From assembly GCA_000697335.1 (NCBI GenBank), contig JNEM01013510.1, positions 1 to 30,103 of the forward strand: DNA of 30,103 nt, written 5' to 3'. Shown here in pieces: positions 13,301-25,137 of this stretch (within the stretch, counting starts at the first letter, position 1; each line of letters starts with the position of its first letter). The notes under the pieces are model-generated. The model made no database searches, had not been told where the DNA came from, and saw only the letters and a program-made list of their open reading frames with translations. The translations under genes were made by a program, and so were the position numbers. Origin of the DNA: Conidiobolus incongruus B7586. Taxonomy: Eukaryota > Entomophthoromycota > Entomophthoromycetes > Entomophthorales > Conidiobolaceae.

Positions 13301-15911
13301 ACTATCAATCAATTGTTTTCACATTAATTTCGGTTATAGCATATTATTTGAATAGAAAATTATATAATTATTCATTTAATGGAGTATTTTAATTAATCTT
13401 TGTTATAATTATCATTTAACTTATATTGAAATTTTTATTCAAATTGTTAATAATTTATTTGCTAATCCATTTATTTTTTTTAAAATAGTTTTAATTGAAA
13501 TAATAGGAAATATAATTTAAATCGTAAACTGAAATTGTGATATATTAAAACATTGTGTAAGATCATTAATCAAATTTTTTAATTGTTATCAGTGGTATTT
13601 AATATTAACTCAGCCTATACCACCCTTTTAATTGTATTATGTAACTTTCAATATATCTTATTCAACTTATTCACTATATTATTTATTATATCTAAATATT
13701 AGCAAAATTATATATTATATCAATTCTTTTTCAAAATAAGCTATATCAAAAATATTTCAACAATTTATTTAATAAATTAATTATATGTCGAAATTATCAT
13801 AGAAAATAGGTGGTTTTTTCAGATATAAGACATATCTATATAAAAGTTATGTGATTTATAATGAGTTTTTCAAAATAAATTAAGGATTATTAAAATTAAA
13901 AAAATCATTACCTTAGTAATAGAAATTTAAAAATATTATAATGATATTTAATATAATAAAAAATTTTAAAATAAAATCTAAGTTAATACAATTATTCAGA
14001 TACCTAAATCTAGTAAGATTGCAACTTGGTAAATATTTAAAGACATATAGTTTATGAATTTATAAGAAATCAAAATAGTTACACGATATATTAAATAGGT
14101 TATATTATAAAATCGAATATATTATAATTTATATTGTAATTATATATACCTGAGTTCTAAAAGAATGATGTTGAAACTAATAAAATTATTATATAATTAA
14201 TTTTGTATAATTTGAATAAAAAATATTAAATCAAAGTATTAAAATTGATTCATATAATATTACTGAACTATTAAGTTAATAGTGAAAATATAATATAATT
14301 ACCTATTCGTCCAAAGTTTAATTTAATTATTAACATTATAATATTTGGGTTTTTGTGAAAAGTGTATTTTAGAATGATATAATAAAATTGAGATTAAAAA
14401 AATTTGAACAGTTTGATTATATTATGAATAATAAAAAATGGTGAATTTAATTTTTTTTTCAAAATTATAAGTACACTTTTTTCACCACATCAAAAATAAT
14501 TTTTCATTCTTCAATATTTAAGGTTTTGACTACTGGGTGGGATAAAAGATTGATCAATCCCTAGATAATTGTGAATATAAAATAATTTAATATTATATAT
14601 AACTATATTGGATAAGAAAACGTTTATCAGTTTTAATGAACATAAATACATGTTCTACCAAAGGCACGTGAAATTCAAATAGATTCATTAAGAGATCATC
14701 AATTTTCAGTTAATATATTATAATTGTATTATTATGGCGATATTTAATTTATATTTTATTTCACGAATGTGCATTTAAATGTATACTCATTCTAATTGTT
14801 TATGCTTTTCAATAAACAAATAAAGCACTTAAAATTAATCGTGTTATAAATAATATGAAAATTTTATCTGTTGTTTAAATTATTATACCATTATTAACTT
14901 CAAAATTATCAATCATTCTTAGGCCTTAATTATTACATTCTATATTAGGTATCTAAAACTGTATTTTACTATCCAATATATAATTATCATTTTTCATTTA
15001 ATATCTAATATAGTATGAAAAAATAATAGATATCACCCACATATACAAAATATAGAAATTCATCCACTTGATTGTATAAAAATAGATTCAATATTCATTT
15101 AACTGCTATTTTAATAATAATATTTAAATAATCCGAATTCCTATTTTTGTTTTAGTTTGCGAACTTTGATATAAATTTTGCCAGACAAATTCATTTTTAA
15201 TTGAAGAATAATTTATTTTTTTTTGGAAATAGTAACTGAATAACTATTCAAATATTTCAAATATATAAATAAATTCGAATATTATCCGAATTCAAGTTAT
15301 TATATTTATTATTCTTTAATATAATATTTGTATTGGGATTTTGAAAAAAAAATTTCTTAAAATGGTAACGAAATAGTCTCCACATAAATTCATTTTTTAA
15401 TTGTTACTTTTTCAATGATTTTAAAATGGAAATCATTGAACCGATGTTTGGACTCCAAATAAATAAAAATTAATATCAATTTTTAAAGTTTATTTATATT
15501 TACTGGGTAAAATATCTAAGTTGAATATTGAAGCTTGCTAATTATTTTTATATTAACAAACCTTATTATAATTAGAAATCCAATGTAATATATGATTAAG
15601 TTTAAACTTTTTAAAAATTAGTCACAAAATTTAATATATAGATATAAAATTGCTCAAATAACTTAAGTCCTAAGTTTAAATTCTATAATATATTTTTTGA
15701 ATTAAAATAATTTTTGAAAATTTTTAGTAATAAAAATTCACAAAAAATTAAATCAGATCGTCTATTTTGAATTTATAACGGTAAATTATATATTATAATA
15801 ACTAAGAATCAACCATAATAATAAGAATCCATAATTATCAGCTATCAAAAATAGATTTATACATCATACTATTAGGGATAATTATATTTCAATTATCAAC
15901 AATCCCAATTT

Positions 15912-15928
15912 GGAGCTGAATTAGCTCC
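15912..15928. repeat. Short perfect inverted repeat (GGAGCT-5-AGCTCC)
   Basis: GGAGCT and AGCTCC flank a five-base spacer (GAATT), forming a perfect 6-bp stem. It is notable only because four of six stem pairs are G-C in very AT-rich DNA, about 430 bp upstream of where homology to the NRPS start begins in copy 2. It could be a protein-binding palindrome or chance. Confidence 0.4.
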
Positions 15929-16870
15929 ATGTTGAAATTTTAGTCAAGCATTAATTATCACAATCGCTTGAAATTAGTAATTAAAATTCAAATATTCAAT
16001 AAACTAAAATCAAAGAATTCTGAATTTAAGTCAAATTCAAACTTCAAATTGAATTGAAAATTTCTTAGGTGATCTCAAAATACTGCAACTTTGAAAATAA
16101 AATATAATTGATTGAAATCCAGTTTGTTGATCATATTTTTTGATTAGAACCCAGTTTATTGGGATTATTATTAGATTATCGCAAATTGGTGATTTTTAAA
16201 GTTTTTCGATATTTACGTCCAAATTAAAAGCAATAGTTTTAATTCATTTGCACTTGAATAAATAAACATTTTATTGTATACTGATTATCATAATAAACCT
16301 TATAACCATCCAAACCAAACTGTAATACTTTATTAATACCAAAACTGAATTATTTAATACAAGGTTTTCTCAAACATACTGGAGCATTTTAACTTTTAAC
16401 GCTATTCCTTTCCAATTTCTAAATTTATTGGGCCACCAATCAAGTAAAAGGTCTCAATTGAACGCTATTCACTTCTTAACTGATGTCCAGCTTGATTACC
16501 AAAAATTAGGGTTCAAGCTAATATCTTGAATGTCACTCACACTCTTTTCTTGCAAGCTGCTTGGGCCCATTTACTCGCTGGATATATGGGACAATCTGAT
16601 GTTGTCTTCTCTCAAATTGATGAAGAAATCGCTTTGCCTTATCGTATTCAATTGGATCAATTTTCTACTGCAAAGGAATTAATTCAACGCCTGGAGCAAA
16701 TTAACATCGAGCGTGACAACCACTTAGAATCCGTTTCCGATATTCCTAACGAAGAAAAACTAGAAATTACCACCCTTCTCGTTTTGCCTGGAGCAAAGCG
16801 TAAAGTTGATTTTTCTAAATATTCTTTAGCTGCTTGTATCGATTGTGAAGGTGATAGATTCATATTGAAT

Positions 16871-18408
16871 TTGCATTCGAATACTGAATTGTTAACTGAA
16901 TCTCACTTGTCTTTAATTGCCGAGCAATTGACTCACTTCGTCAATTACTTCATCGATAACTTAAATTCACCCATCAATCTTAATTTGACTCAATCTTCTA
17001 ATAACAATACCTTCAACAGTAAACTGTACTCAGTTATTCCCTCCAAAGATCCCAAGACTCTCGGTTACGATGAAGAATTACAATATTTACATTCTGGATT
17101 GGAAAAACATGCCAAATCTCATCCCAATCTCAAATGTTTGAGATTCTTGCATGAAATTAAGGAGAATGGTGAGCTTAATGTGACTGAATTCACTTACAGT
17201 GAATTGAACAACTTATCCAATCAACTTGCTCACTATTTGCTTCAAAATGGATTACAAGTGGAACAAAGGGTTGCAGTTTGCATTCCTCGTTCACCTTTGT
17301 TTTATATCGCATTCTTTGCTATTTCTAAGGCTGGAGGTGCTTATGTCCCAATTGATCCCGCAGTCCCTCAGAGTAGAAAGCACTACTTGGCTCAGGAATC
17401 CGACGCCAAATTCGTTTTGACAGTTGAATCTCTTTCTAAAGAAATGTTCAATCCTGAATTTTCCAAGATTAGCATTGTTAGTTTGGATAATAGGGCTTTT
17501 GAAGCTCAATTGGAAGATCTTCCTACCATTAATCCAGTTGTAACCGAACTCACTCCCGATCACTTGGCTTATATTATTTTCACTTCTGGCACGACTGGTA
17601 AGCCCAAAGGTGTTCTTGTCCAACATAATGGTGTTGCTTTATATAACCAATCTTTCATTCGCAACACTGGTCAAACCATAGGCAGTAACCATTTAATGTT
17701 TGCTAACTGCACTTTCGACCCCCACGTTTCTGATATTGTCTCACCCACTTACTCCGGTGGTGTATTGAATACATCCGATCTTGACTCATTACTTCTCCAC
17801 TTGGAGGAGTATATGCGAGTATTAGAGATCGAATACTCTGAATTGACTTCAAGTGTAGCCTCTCTACTAAATCTTCAGCATCTTCCCAAGATAAAGAAAT
17901 TAATGGTTGATGGTGAAAGTATTACCGCTTTATTGATTCAACAGTGGGGTAACGGTGCCATTATCAACAGTTACGGGCCTACCGAAGCCTCCATTGGTTG
18001 TACTTTTAAGAGTGACGTAACCACCGAGGATAAGACTAGTAACATTGGGTTTGCTATCGAACACTGTTCTGCCTACATTATGAAGGAAGAAAATGGCGAA
18101 CTTCAACCAGTTCCTTGGGGTTTCATTGGTGAACTGTGTATTGGAGGTATTCAAGTCGCTCGTGGTTATCTCAATCGTCCCGATCTCACTGAAAAAGTGT
18201 TCAAAACATATCCTAACGCCCCAGGTGGTGAACGTGTCTACAGAACAGGAGATTTGGCTAGATTGAATGTAGATGGCTCCATAGAATACTTGGGTCGTTT
18301 CGACCACCAAGTCAAGATCAACGGTATCCGTATCGAATTGGCTGAAATCAGTGAAAGTATTACCCAGTTGAATGAAGGGATTCAATGTAATGTTCAACTT
18401 CTCAAGCA
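16871..18408 (+). repeat. Near-identical inverted-repeat tract shared by both NRPS copies
   Basis: This stretch, spanning the first A domain from just before its start to past the GRFDHQVKINGIRIEL motif, is almost base-for-base the reverse complement of about 2201-3735 in copy 1; only a handful of residues differ (for example TGQTI versus TGQTM, MVDGES versus IVGGES, NGAI versus NGFI). Immediately right of 18408 the two copies diverge sharply (CTCAAGCATGCC versus CTCAAGCACCCC and onward). A second, shorter high-identity tract lies at about 16544-16755, with a clearly different segment between. Confidence 0.85.
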
Positions 18409-20399
18409 TGCCGATTCTGCCAAGGAGCTTGTTGCTTTTATTACATCTCCCGAATTGAATGAGGAATCCACTGACAAGAACAAGATCGAATTAATTGATC
18501 CCGAAATGACTGATGGCTTAGCATCTGGACTCTTGACTCAGTTGAAGAAAGTGCTTCCTAGTTACATGATTCCTGGCCACTTCTTAATTGTTAACCAATT
18601 CCCCATCACCCCTAACGGCAAAGTTGATTCTAAAACTTTAGCTGGAATCTTTGTCAATATGCCCAAAGAAGAACTCATGCACAACAAGCTGAAATCTCAA
18701 ACTGAAGACCAGGATCACGAATGGACTCAACATGAAAAATTGGTGAGAGACTTAGTTGCTGAAATTGCTAAAATTGAAGCTACAACCATCTCCTACCAAA
18801 CTTCCATTTTAGAGCTTGGTATTGACTCCCTCTCCTCAATTCAATTGTCCAACAAGTTGAAGGATCTCGGAAAACAGATTTCCGTTTTCAATTTGATGAA
18901 ATTGTCTACTATTCAAGCTATAGCTGAAGAATTGGATAATTTAAGCACAAATCCCAATCAAGTCGATCAAAAGCTTACTGAAATGGTTGATCGTATTAAG
19001 AAATTTGAACAAGATATCAAACCCAAATTAGCTTCTCAATTAGGATTCAAGAATGTCGACAATATCGAAGAAGCTTACCCCTGTACGCCTTTGCAAGAAG
19101 GTATGCTTGCTATGTCTTTATCATCTCCCCTCTTCGTAAATGTCAACAGTTTAACTTATAAAATTTCCAAAAGCGTCGATTTGGAACAATTGAGAGTTGC
19201 TTTGCAGAAAGTTGTTGACAATAATCCCATTTTGAGGACTGGATTCTTCAGCTTATCAGACCACAATTACCAAATGACCCAAGCTGTCATATCATCAGAT
19301 GCTCACGAACTCCAATTTGATATTCAAAAAATTAATAACAGTGAGGAATTGAATCAAGTGATTAAGACTTTCGTATTTCAATTGTCTCCACTCTCCTCAC
19401 TGCCAGCCTCTTTACCGCATTTCTTTGGTTTCTCTTAATGAGTCTGATTACTTCGTTTTCACCATTCACCACTCACTCCTCGATGGTTGGAGTTTGTCAT
19501 TGATGCTCGAAGATCTGGTCAAAACCTATCTTGGCCAAGAACTCATCCAACCTCCCGAATTCAGAACTGTATCCGAGCATGTTCACGCTCAAGAATTGGA
19601 CAAATCTTTGGAATATTTCAAACAACAATTCGAAAATCATATTCCATCCATTTTCCCTAGCTTGTTGCCTGACGACGAATTTGAAGTGGAAATGACTGGT
19701 AATTCTATTTACCAAAAATCAGGTTTGAAGATGTTTCAAATTCAACAAATTGGTAAGAAGGTTGGCGTCGCTCCCCAAACTTTGTTGCAGTCCGCTTGGG
19801 CTAGATTACTATCTGCTTACAGTAACGAAAAATGTCATCTTCAGTAATGTCGTTGTGGGTCATAGTATTTCAGTTGAGGGAGTCGAAAATATTCGAGGCC
19901 CCTGTTTGAATACTATGCCTTTTAGTGCAAATCTCAACAATGCCACTACCAACTTTGATTTATTGCAATTGGTAAAAACTTCTAACAATGAGCAATTTCC
20001 TCGCCCACATACTCCTCTCCGGAAGATTTTCAAGACTATCGGCCACAATGGACCCACCCCTCTATTTGATTCCTTATTCGTTTTCCAAAACATTGACGAA
20101 TCTCAGCCCTTGAATGAAGGTCTTTGGGACTTGTACCACTACAAAAGTTTTATTTCTCACTCTATTGTAATGGAAATTGAAACTGATAAGTCCGACAATT
20201 TTCAAGCTCATTTACAAGTCGTCGCCCAACAATTAGATTTGACATTGGGTAACATTCTTGTCAATTTATTCGCCACTATCGACAACACTTCCAAGGTTGG
20301 TCAATCTATCAGCGACCAGTACTACAATTTATCCTCATCTATTGACGGTGAAAAGAGCTTTGAAAATGATGAAGTTTACTTTTCAACACCAGTTTAGAA

Positions 20400-23300
20400 A
20401 AATTCGCCAATAGTATCCCGAAATACCTGCTATAAAATTTGTCGAAAACCTTGAGGATAGTAAAATTCCCAAATTTAAAGAACGGACTTACAAGCAATTC
20501 AATGCTAGAGCTAACCAAATCGCGAACTACTCGATTCAGCGCGGCGTCCAAATTGAAAAATGCAATATCGCTTGTATCCCTAGATCCCCCATTTTCTACG
20601 CTCCTACTTTGAGTATTTCCAAGGTTGGAGGTTGCTACTTCGGATTGGGTCCCGTATTCCTCAAAAATCGTAAGGTAATGTTAATTCACGAATCTGAAGC
20701 TGAATTTGTGTTGACTTTGGAAGCTATCGCCAAGGAACTTCCAGCTATAGATGGTGTAGAATACATCACCTTAGATATCAATTGCTATAGCGATAAGCTT
20801 AATGGTCAATCAGAAGCAAATGCCAAGATTAAAGAATTGACTATGAAACACTTGGGCTATACTATCTTTACTTTCGCCACCACTAGAACTCCCAAGGATG
20901 TATTGTTACAACATTCCAACTTCAAGTTCTTCATGCAGAACTTCAAAAAGTATATGTTCAAGCCCGTGGGCCACAAACAATTGTGCTTTTACAATTGTAC
21001 TTTCGATACTCATGTTCTCGACTTGATTACCACCACCCATCTCGGAGATGCTATCTGCACTACCGAGCACTCCACTCTCTATACCAACCTAGAAAAGATT
21101 GCCAAATTTTTCAATGTGGATTACCTCAACCTGCCCCCCGCCATATCTTTCGTAAATGTGGACAATTTACCCAACGTAGAAAATTTGTTCGTAACTGGTA
21201 AACAATGTAATAAGAGTTTGACAAAGGGATGGGGCAAACACAGAAGATTGATCAATAGTCACGAACTCTCAGAATGTACTTCGTTGAGTGTGACTCACAA
21301 CGATTTGTGACCACTTTGTAAGCCTAATAACATCGGCCAGACTTCTCTCGATTGTACCGTGTATATAATTGACGCCAAATCCAAGGATTCGAAATTGTTG
21401 CCTCGCGACTGTGTTGGTGAAATTGCTATTGCCGGTCCCTAGGTCAGTCACGGTTACTTGATTAAGCCCGAACTCACCGCTGAAAAACTCGTCGAATGCA
21501 TTGATTTTAAGAGTGCTAAACAAAGGTTGTACCGTAGTGGCGATTTCGGACGTATTTTAGTAGATGGTAGTATCGAAAGTTTGGGACGCTGCGATGACCA
21601 AGCCAAGGTGAATGGTATACGTATCGAATTAAAGGGGATTAACGAAGCTTTGTCTAGAGCTTTTGGTACCATTTTTGTGCATACTTTGTTACTCAGCCAC
21701 AGGAAATCTCCCAAGAAGCAATTGGTCATTTACCTCTTCCCAAGGCAACCTTCGGAAGAATGGATCAAAATTGGTCGTAAGCTGATCCAACCCAAAGGTG
21801 AATTTAGAGAATTACTTGCACATATGCTCGCTAAAAGCCATAAGGATTTACCCGTCTATATAATTCTCCACTTGATATTGTTGATGACTAGCACTCCTTC
21901 CACTTCCAACTACAAAGTTGATTCCCGATTTTTAGCCAAGTTGTACCAAGATACTCCTTATGAAGGATTGGTCAAATTATCCAGTTTCCAACCCCAAGAT
22001 GACAGTGAAGTTGTCTGGACCAACTTACAATTAATTATTCACGACATTATCGCTCAATTCACTAAGACCACTCCTGACATCATTCGTCCAAACTCTTCCC
22101 TCTTTAGCTTGGGTGTCGACTCTATCAGCTCAGCCGCTTGGGATACCCCATCACAGTTGGAGAAATCTTGCAGAAAGGAACCATCCAAAAGATCTCAGTA
22201 CTATTCGTTGATAGAGAAGCCAATGAAGAATCAGAATTAGTTGATATTAAAAAATTAGTGATTAAAACGGTTGAAGAGGATTTCGTACTCGTTAAAATCT
22301 CCGAAATGTTAGGACAAAATCCCGAAAATACCAAAAAAGTCGTGCCACCATCCATCTCGCAGATTTCTATGATTCAGAACAGTATCAACTTTGGCAAGGC
22401 CGAGTATAGTTTCGTATTCGGATTCTCTGCAGACAAGTTGTTGGATACCGACAGACTGGAGAGAGCTTAGTTCAGACTTCGGCAGTGTAATAGTATTTTG
22501 AAAACTGTTTTGTCCCTGTAGAGAATGAGGAATTGCTTTTCTTGACTGAGATATTCAAGAAACCGGAAATGAATTTCACTTTGGAACGTATCCAAAAGAA
22601 TGCTAGTCCCTAAGGCGGTGTTGACTATATGAATCGTATCGATCGCCGTATGCTCAACCACAGGATCCCACCTTTGAACATGCACGTCCAGAACTTTAAC
22701 GATCGCACCCTCTTTTTCATCTGCATTCATCATAGGTTATACGATGCAGTCAGTATCGACGTGGTGGTAAATGAATTGGAGCAATTATACTTAGCCGATA
22801 GTGATGACGTTCCCAAAACAGCTCCATTCAAAAACTTGATTCAAAACGAAAAGAGTATCGATCAAAGCAAAATTTTCGACTACTGAAAACGACTTTCAAG
22901 GATGCGGAAGTGGTTGAATTTACGCAGAACCTATGAAGCACGGAAAAATCCCCAACTTTGGCAGTTATCGTGCAGCCATTCCTCTTCCCAATTTGGGTTG
23001 ATTTGCAACTGTTAGTGCCTCGCCCCACTCCATCCTGTTAGCTTCATTGCATAAAGTTCAGGCTAATGACATTGGCAAAGGTAACGGTTTAGTCAGTTTA
23101 GTCCGTATGGGCCGTAGCGCTCCCGTCGAAGGTGTGGATAAGACGATCAATGCCTATTTTAACGTCCTTCCCATCTTCTTACCCAACATTAGCGACAAGT
23201 CCCTATTTGAAGTGGCTCAACTGTACCAAAATCTCCAATACGAACAGATCAAGTATGGGAACACTTCGTTGGACCAAATTCACGAATGGATCGGCTTGCC

Positions 23301-23697
23301 ATACAAACAAATAACCGATTTCATCGTGAATTTGGCACGTCACCCCAAGGACTCCGTCCACTCGAGAGCTTCCGAACTCGAAGGCATGGACACTGTGGAT
23401 CTCTTCGAACCCTTCGTTGAGGGCTATGCATGCTCCAAGTTCCGCTTCCATGAGACCAACTCGATGGACTTTATTTTGGAGCAGTGTTTCATATTCCAGC
23501 AGGTCGAAAATCACTTGGACGGCCTACAATGCATCTTCTCTCAGATGATAAATTTCTACTTCGACATTGCAGTCCATCCCGACGACGTGTTTTTTAACTT
23601 CAAGTACAATATGGGCTTACTTCCAGAGGACCGTTTCAAGAAGTTAATTGACCTCTGGGTGGATGACATTTTGGAATTGTCCAAGCAACAGATTTAA
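20400..23697 (+). pseudogene. Second NRPS module (A-T-C) of copy 2, heavily decayed
   Basis: This part shows what the off-window end of copy 1 should contain. An A domain remnant begins near 20.42 kb (IPRSPIFY, YTIFTFATTRTPKD in place of the usual FTSGTTGKPKG, then GRCDDQAKVNGIRIEL near 21.58 kb). A carrier domain still shows SLGVDSISS near 22.1 kb. The terminal condensation domain keeps HHRLYDA near 22.73 kb in place of HHxxxDG, then a readable block at 23047-23697 (GNGLVSLVRMGRSAPVEGVD, YFNVLPIFLP) to the stop. Local G+C is higher than in the intergenic DNA, so coding ancestry is plain, but core motifs have drifted and the frame is broken repeatedly. It cannot encode a working module. Confidence 0.85.
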
Positions 23698-25137
23698 CTT
23701 CTCTGTCTATATTTTCTCATTATTGACTAATTTTCTTTAATATTTCACTACTCTTTTCATTGTTGGTTTAAAATTAATTCTCAAAGTGATAATTTCAAAT
23801 AATTCTTAACCAAAATAAAAATTTTATATTTGGTTTGATTTAACAAGGATTCAATATATCTAAAAATGACAAGCTTTAACAATCCATTGAAATAATCCAA
23901 TGAATCAATTTGTTTGATATTATATATTTTTACTGTCTCATTTTTTAGATTCTATTTATTATTATTTTGTTATAATTAATATAGAAATATGTTTAATTTT
24001 GTAATATTGAAAATAAATTGATATTTAAAATATTTCATGATTTAATACAATATTATTTCACAAAATTATTGAATATACAAAATTAATGAAATAATAATAA
24101 TTTAATTACATCATTTCTTTTCAATAATAAATTTATTAAAAGTTATGAAACGACTAATATTTATTTCATGTAATGAATATTTGGACAGGTTATGTCATAA
24201 AATCGATCATAACCTGAAAGACAATATACTTCAATTCAATTTTAATTTACATGGTAAATTTTTATTGAAAATGCCATAAATATATTTTTAATCAATTATA
24301 TTTTGTGAAACTAGAATATTTTGAATAAACTATGATGAATGTTGTACTTTTTTAATTTTATTATCTAATTATTTAATAGCTATATATCTCCTGGTCAGAG
24401 GTGTGTAGAAATCAATATTATCAATATGTTAAGGTATTCAAACATTTATGCTTGGTATCAACTTTTCAGGTTCTTTCGTTTCTTTAAATAAAGTGTGGTC
24501 ACTTAATTAGAAACCCGCCTGAACAACTTCATCTCGCAATCAATTACCTTATCAAGATATAACTCCGGGATATCCATCATACCACTTCAAGGTTTCATTT
24601 TTCTGAAGGCCTAATACACTTCTTTACACTACCTATGGTCGACTAATGATCTATAAAAGCATCATTTTCGGGATACATTTTCATCATCTCCGGTCTTCTG
24701 TAAGATCCATTAAACTAATAAAACACCTTGACACAAACTACCAAACAACCTATAAAGAGGCCGTTCCCTTTCCTATTATCAACGTTCTATTAGCAATCGG
24801 TAGAACCACAGAAGAATGAATCGAGTTGTGATAGATTAAAAATAATTTGTTTCTAACCTCTTTTTAGCAATAAATTTTTGCATAAATTGTAACTGATTAA
24901 ATGTTAAATAATACAACATAAAATTTATATTCAAATTATGGTAAAAATTAGTATATATTTAATAACCCTATAATTATCATTCCCTACACATTTTAGAATA
25001 CATATTGGAATATTTTATATTTTAACCTTACTTAATAAAATAAAATTTTTATTTTCTATGATATAAATCAATTTAAAAATAAACATAATAATCAGATAAA
25101 TGGAAATTGTTAAAATTTATTTTAATCTTTGCAAAAA
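23698..25137. other. Intergenic spacer with a less AT-rich island at about 24.38-24.86 kb
   Basis: Most of this stretch is AT-rich and shows no gene. From about 24380 to 24860 the composition is clearly richer in G+C than its surroundings, with all six frames interrupted. A short minus-strand segment (VLPIANRTLIIGKGTASL) loosely recalls the retropepsin region of Copia-type elements, so the island may be an old, broken retroelement fragment; this is weak. A decayed host gene is equally possible. Confidence 0.4.
24187..24216. repeat. Perfect 9-bp inverted repeat (CAGGTTATG / CATAACCTG)
   Basis: CAGGTTATG and CATAACCTG are separated by 12 bases, giving a perfect 9-bp stem or dyad. It lies about 490 bp downstream of the copy 2 stop codon in otherwise AT-rich spacer. 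It is not followed by a T-run, so it is not an obvious pol III terminator. A binding dyad or chance are both possible. Confidence 0.4.

Larger units (their letters stand above)
4246..16361. other. 12-kb AT-rich region without recognisable genes, between the two NRPS copies
   Basis: No open frame here carries a recognisable motif; the longest (10396-10608, minus) encodes a low-complexity run of I, K, N, F and L as expected from random AT-rich DNA. Sampled lines give roughly 15-22% G+C in the outer parts (about 4.3-8.2 kb and 14.3-16.3 kb) and only about 5-12% in the centre. The centre includes a (TA)n run near 10.17-10.19 kb and part of an AT-rich dispersed repeat (9759-10310). No tRNA, rRNA or mitochondrial gene was recognised. 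The region separates two divergently oriented NRPS copies, so it holds the promoter of copy 1 and the dead promoter of copy 2, but 12 kb is far more than two promoters need. Confidence 0.8.
16362..23697 (+). pseudogene. Non-ribosomal peptide synthetase, copy 2 (decayed paralogue, A-T-C-A-T-C)
   Basis: Inverted second copy of the NRPS gene. Homology starts where copy 1 has its ATG, but this copy reads AGG there; the following codons still resemble the copy 1 N-terminus (QTYWSILTFNAIP) until the frame changes near 16.52 kb. The longest open stretch, 16526-19438, covers the partial C domain, first A domain (FTSGTTGKPKG, NSYGPTE, YRTGD, NGKVD), T domain (LGIDSLS) and start of C (YPCTPLQEGM). The rest of that C domain (HHSLLDG) is in other frames up to about 20.4 kb, and a second module follows to 23697. 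Many stops and frame changes occur, roughly ten or more, mostly after 19.4 kb. The end at 23697 (WVDDILELSKQQI then stop) looks like the authentic C-terminus, implying about 7.3 kb for the whole gene. The first A domain is nearly base-identical to copy 1, suggesting recent conversion. Confidence 0.9.

Noticed and set aside
4246-16361. Mitochondrial DNA insertion as the source of the AT-rich core
   Set aside because: No mitochondrial protein, rRNA or tRNA sequence is recognisable, and the flanking NRPS genes are nuclear.
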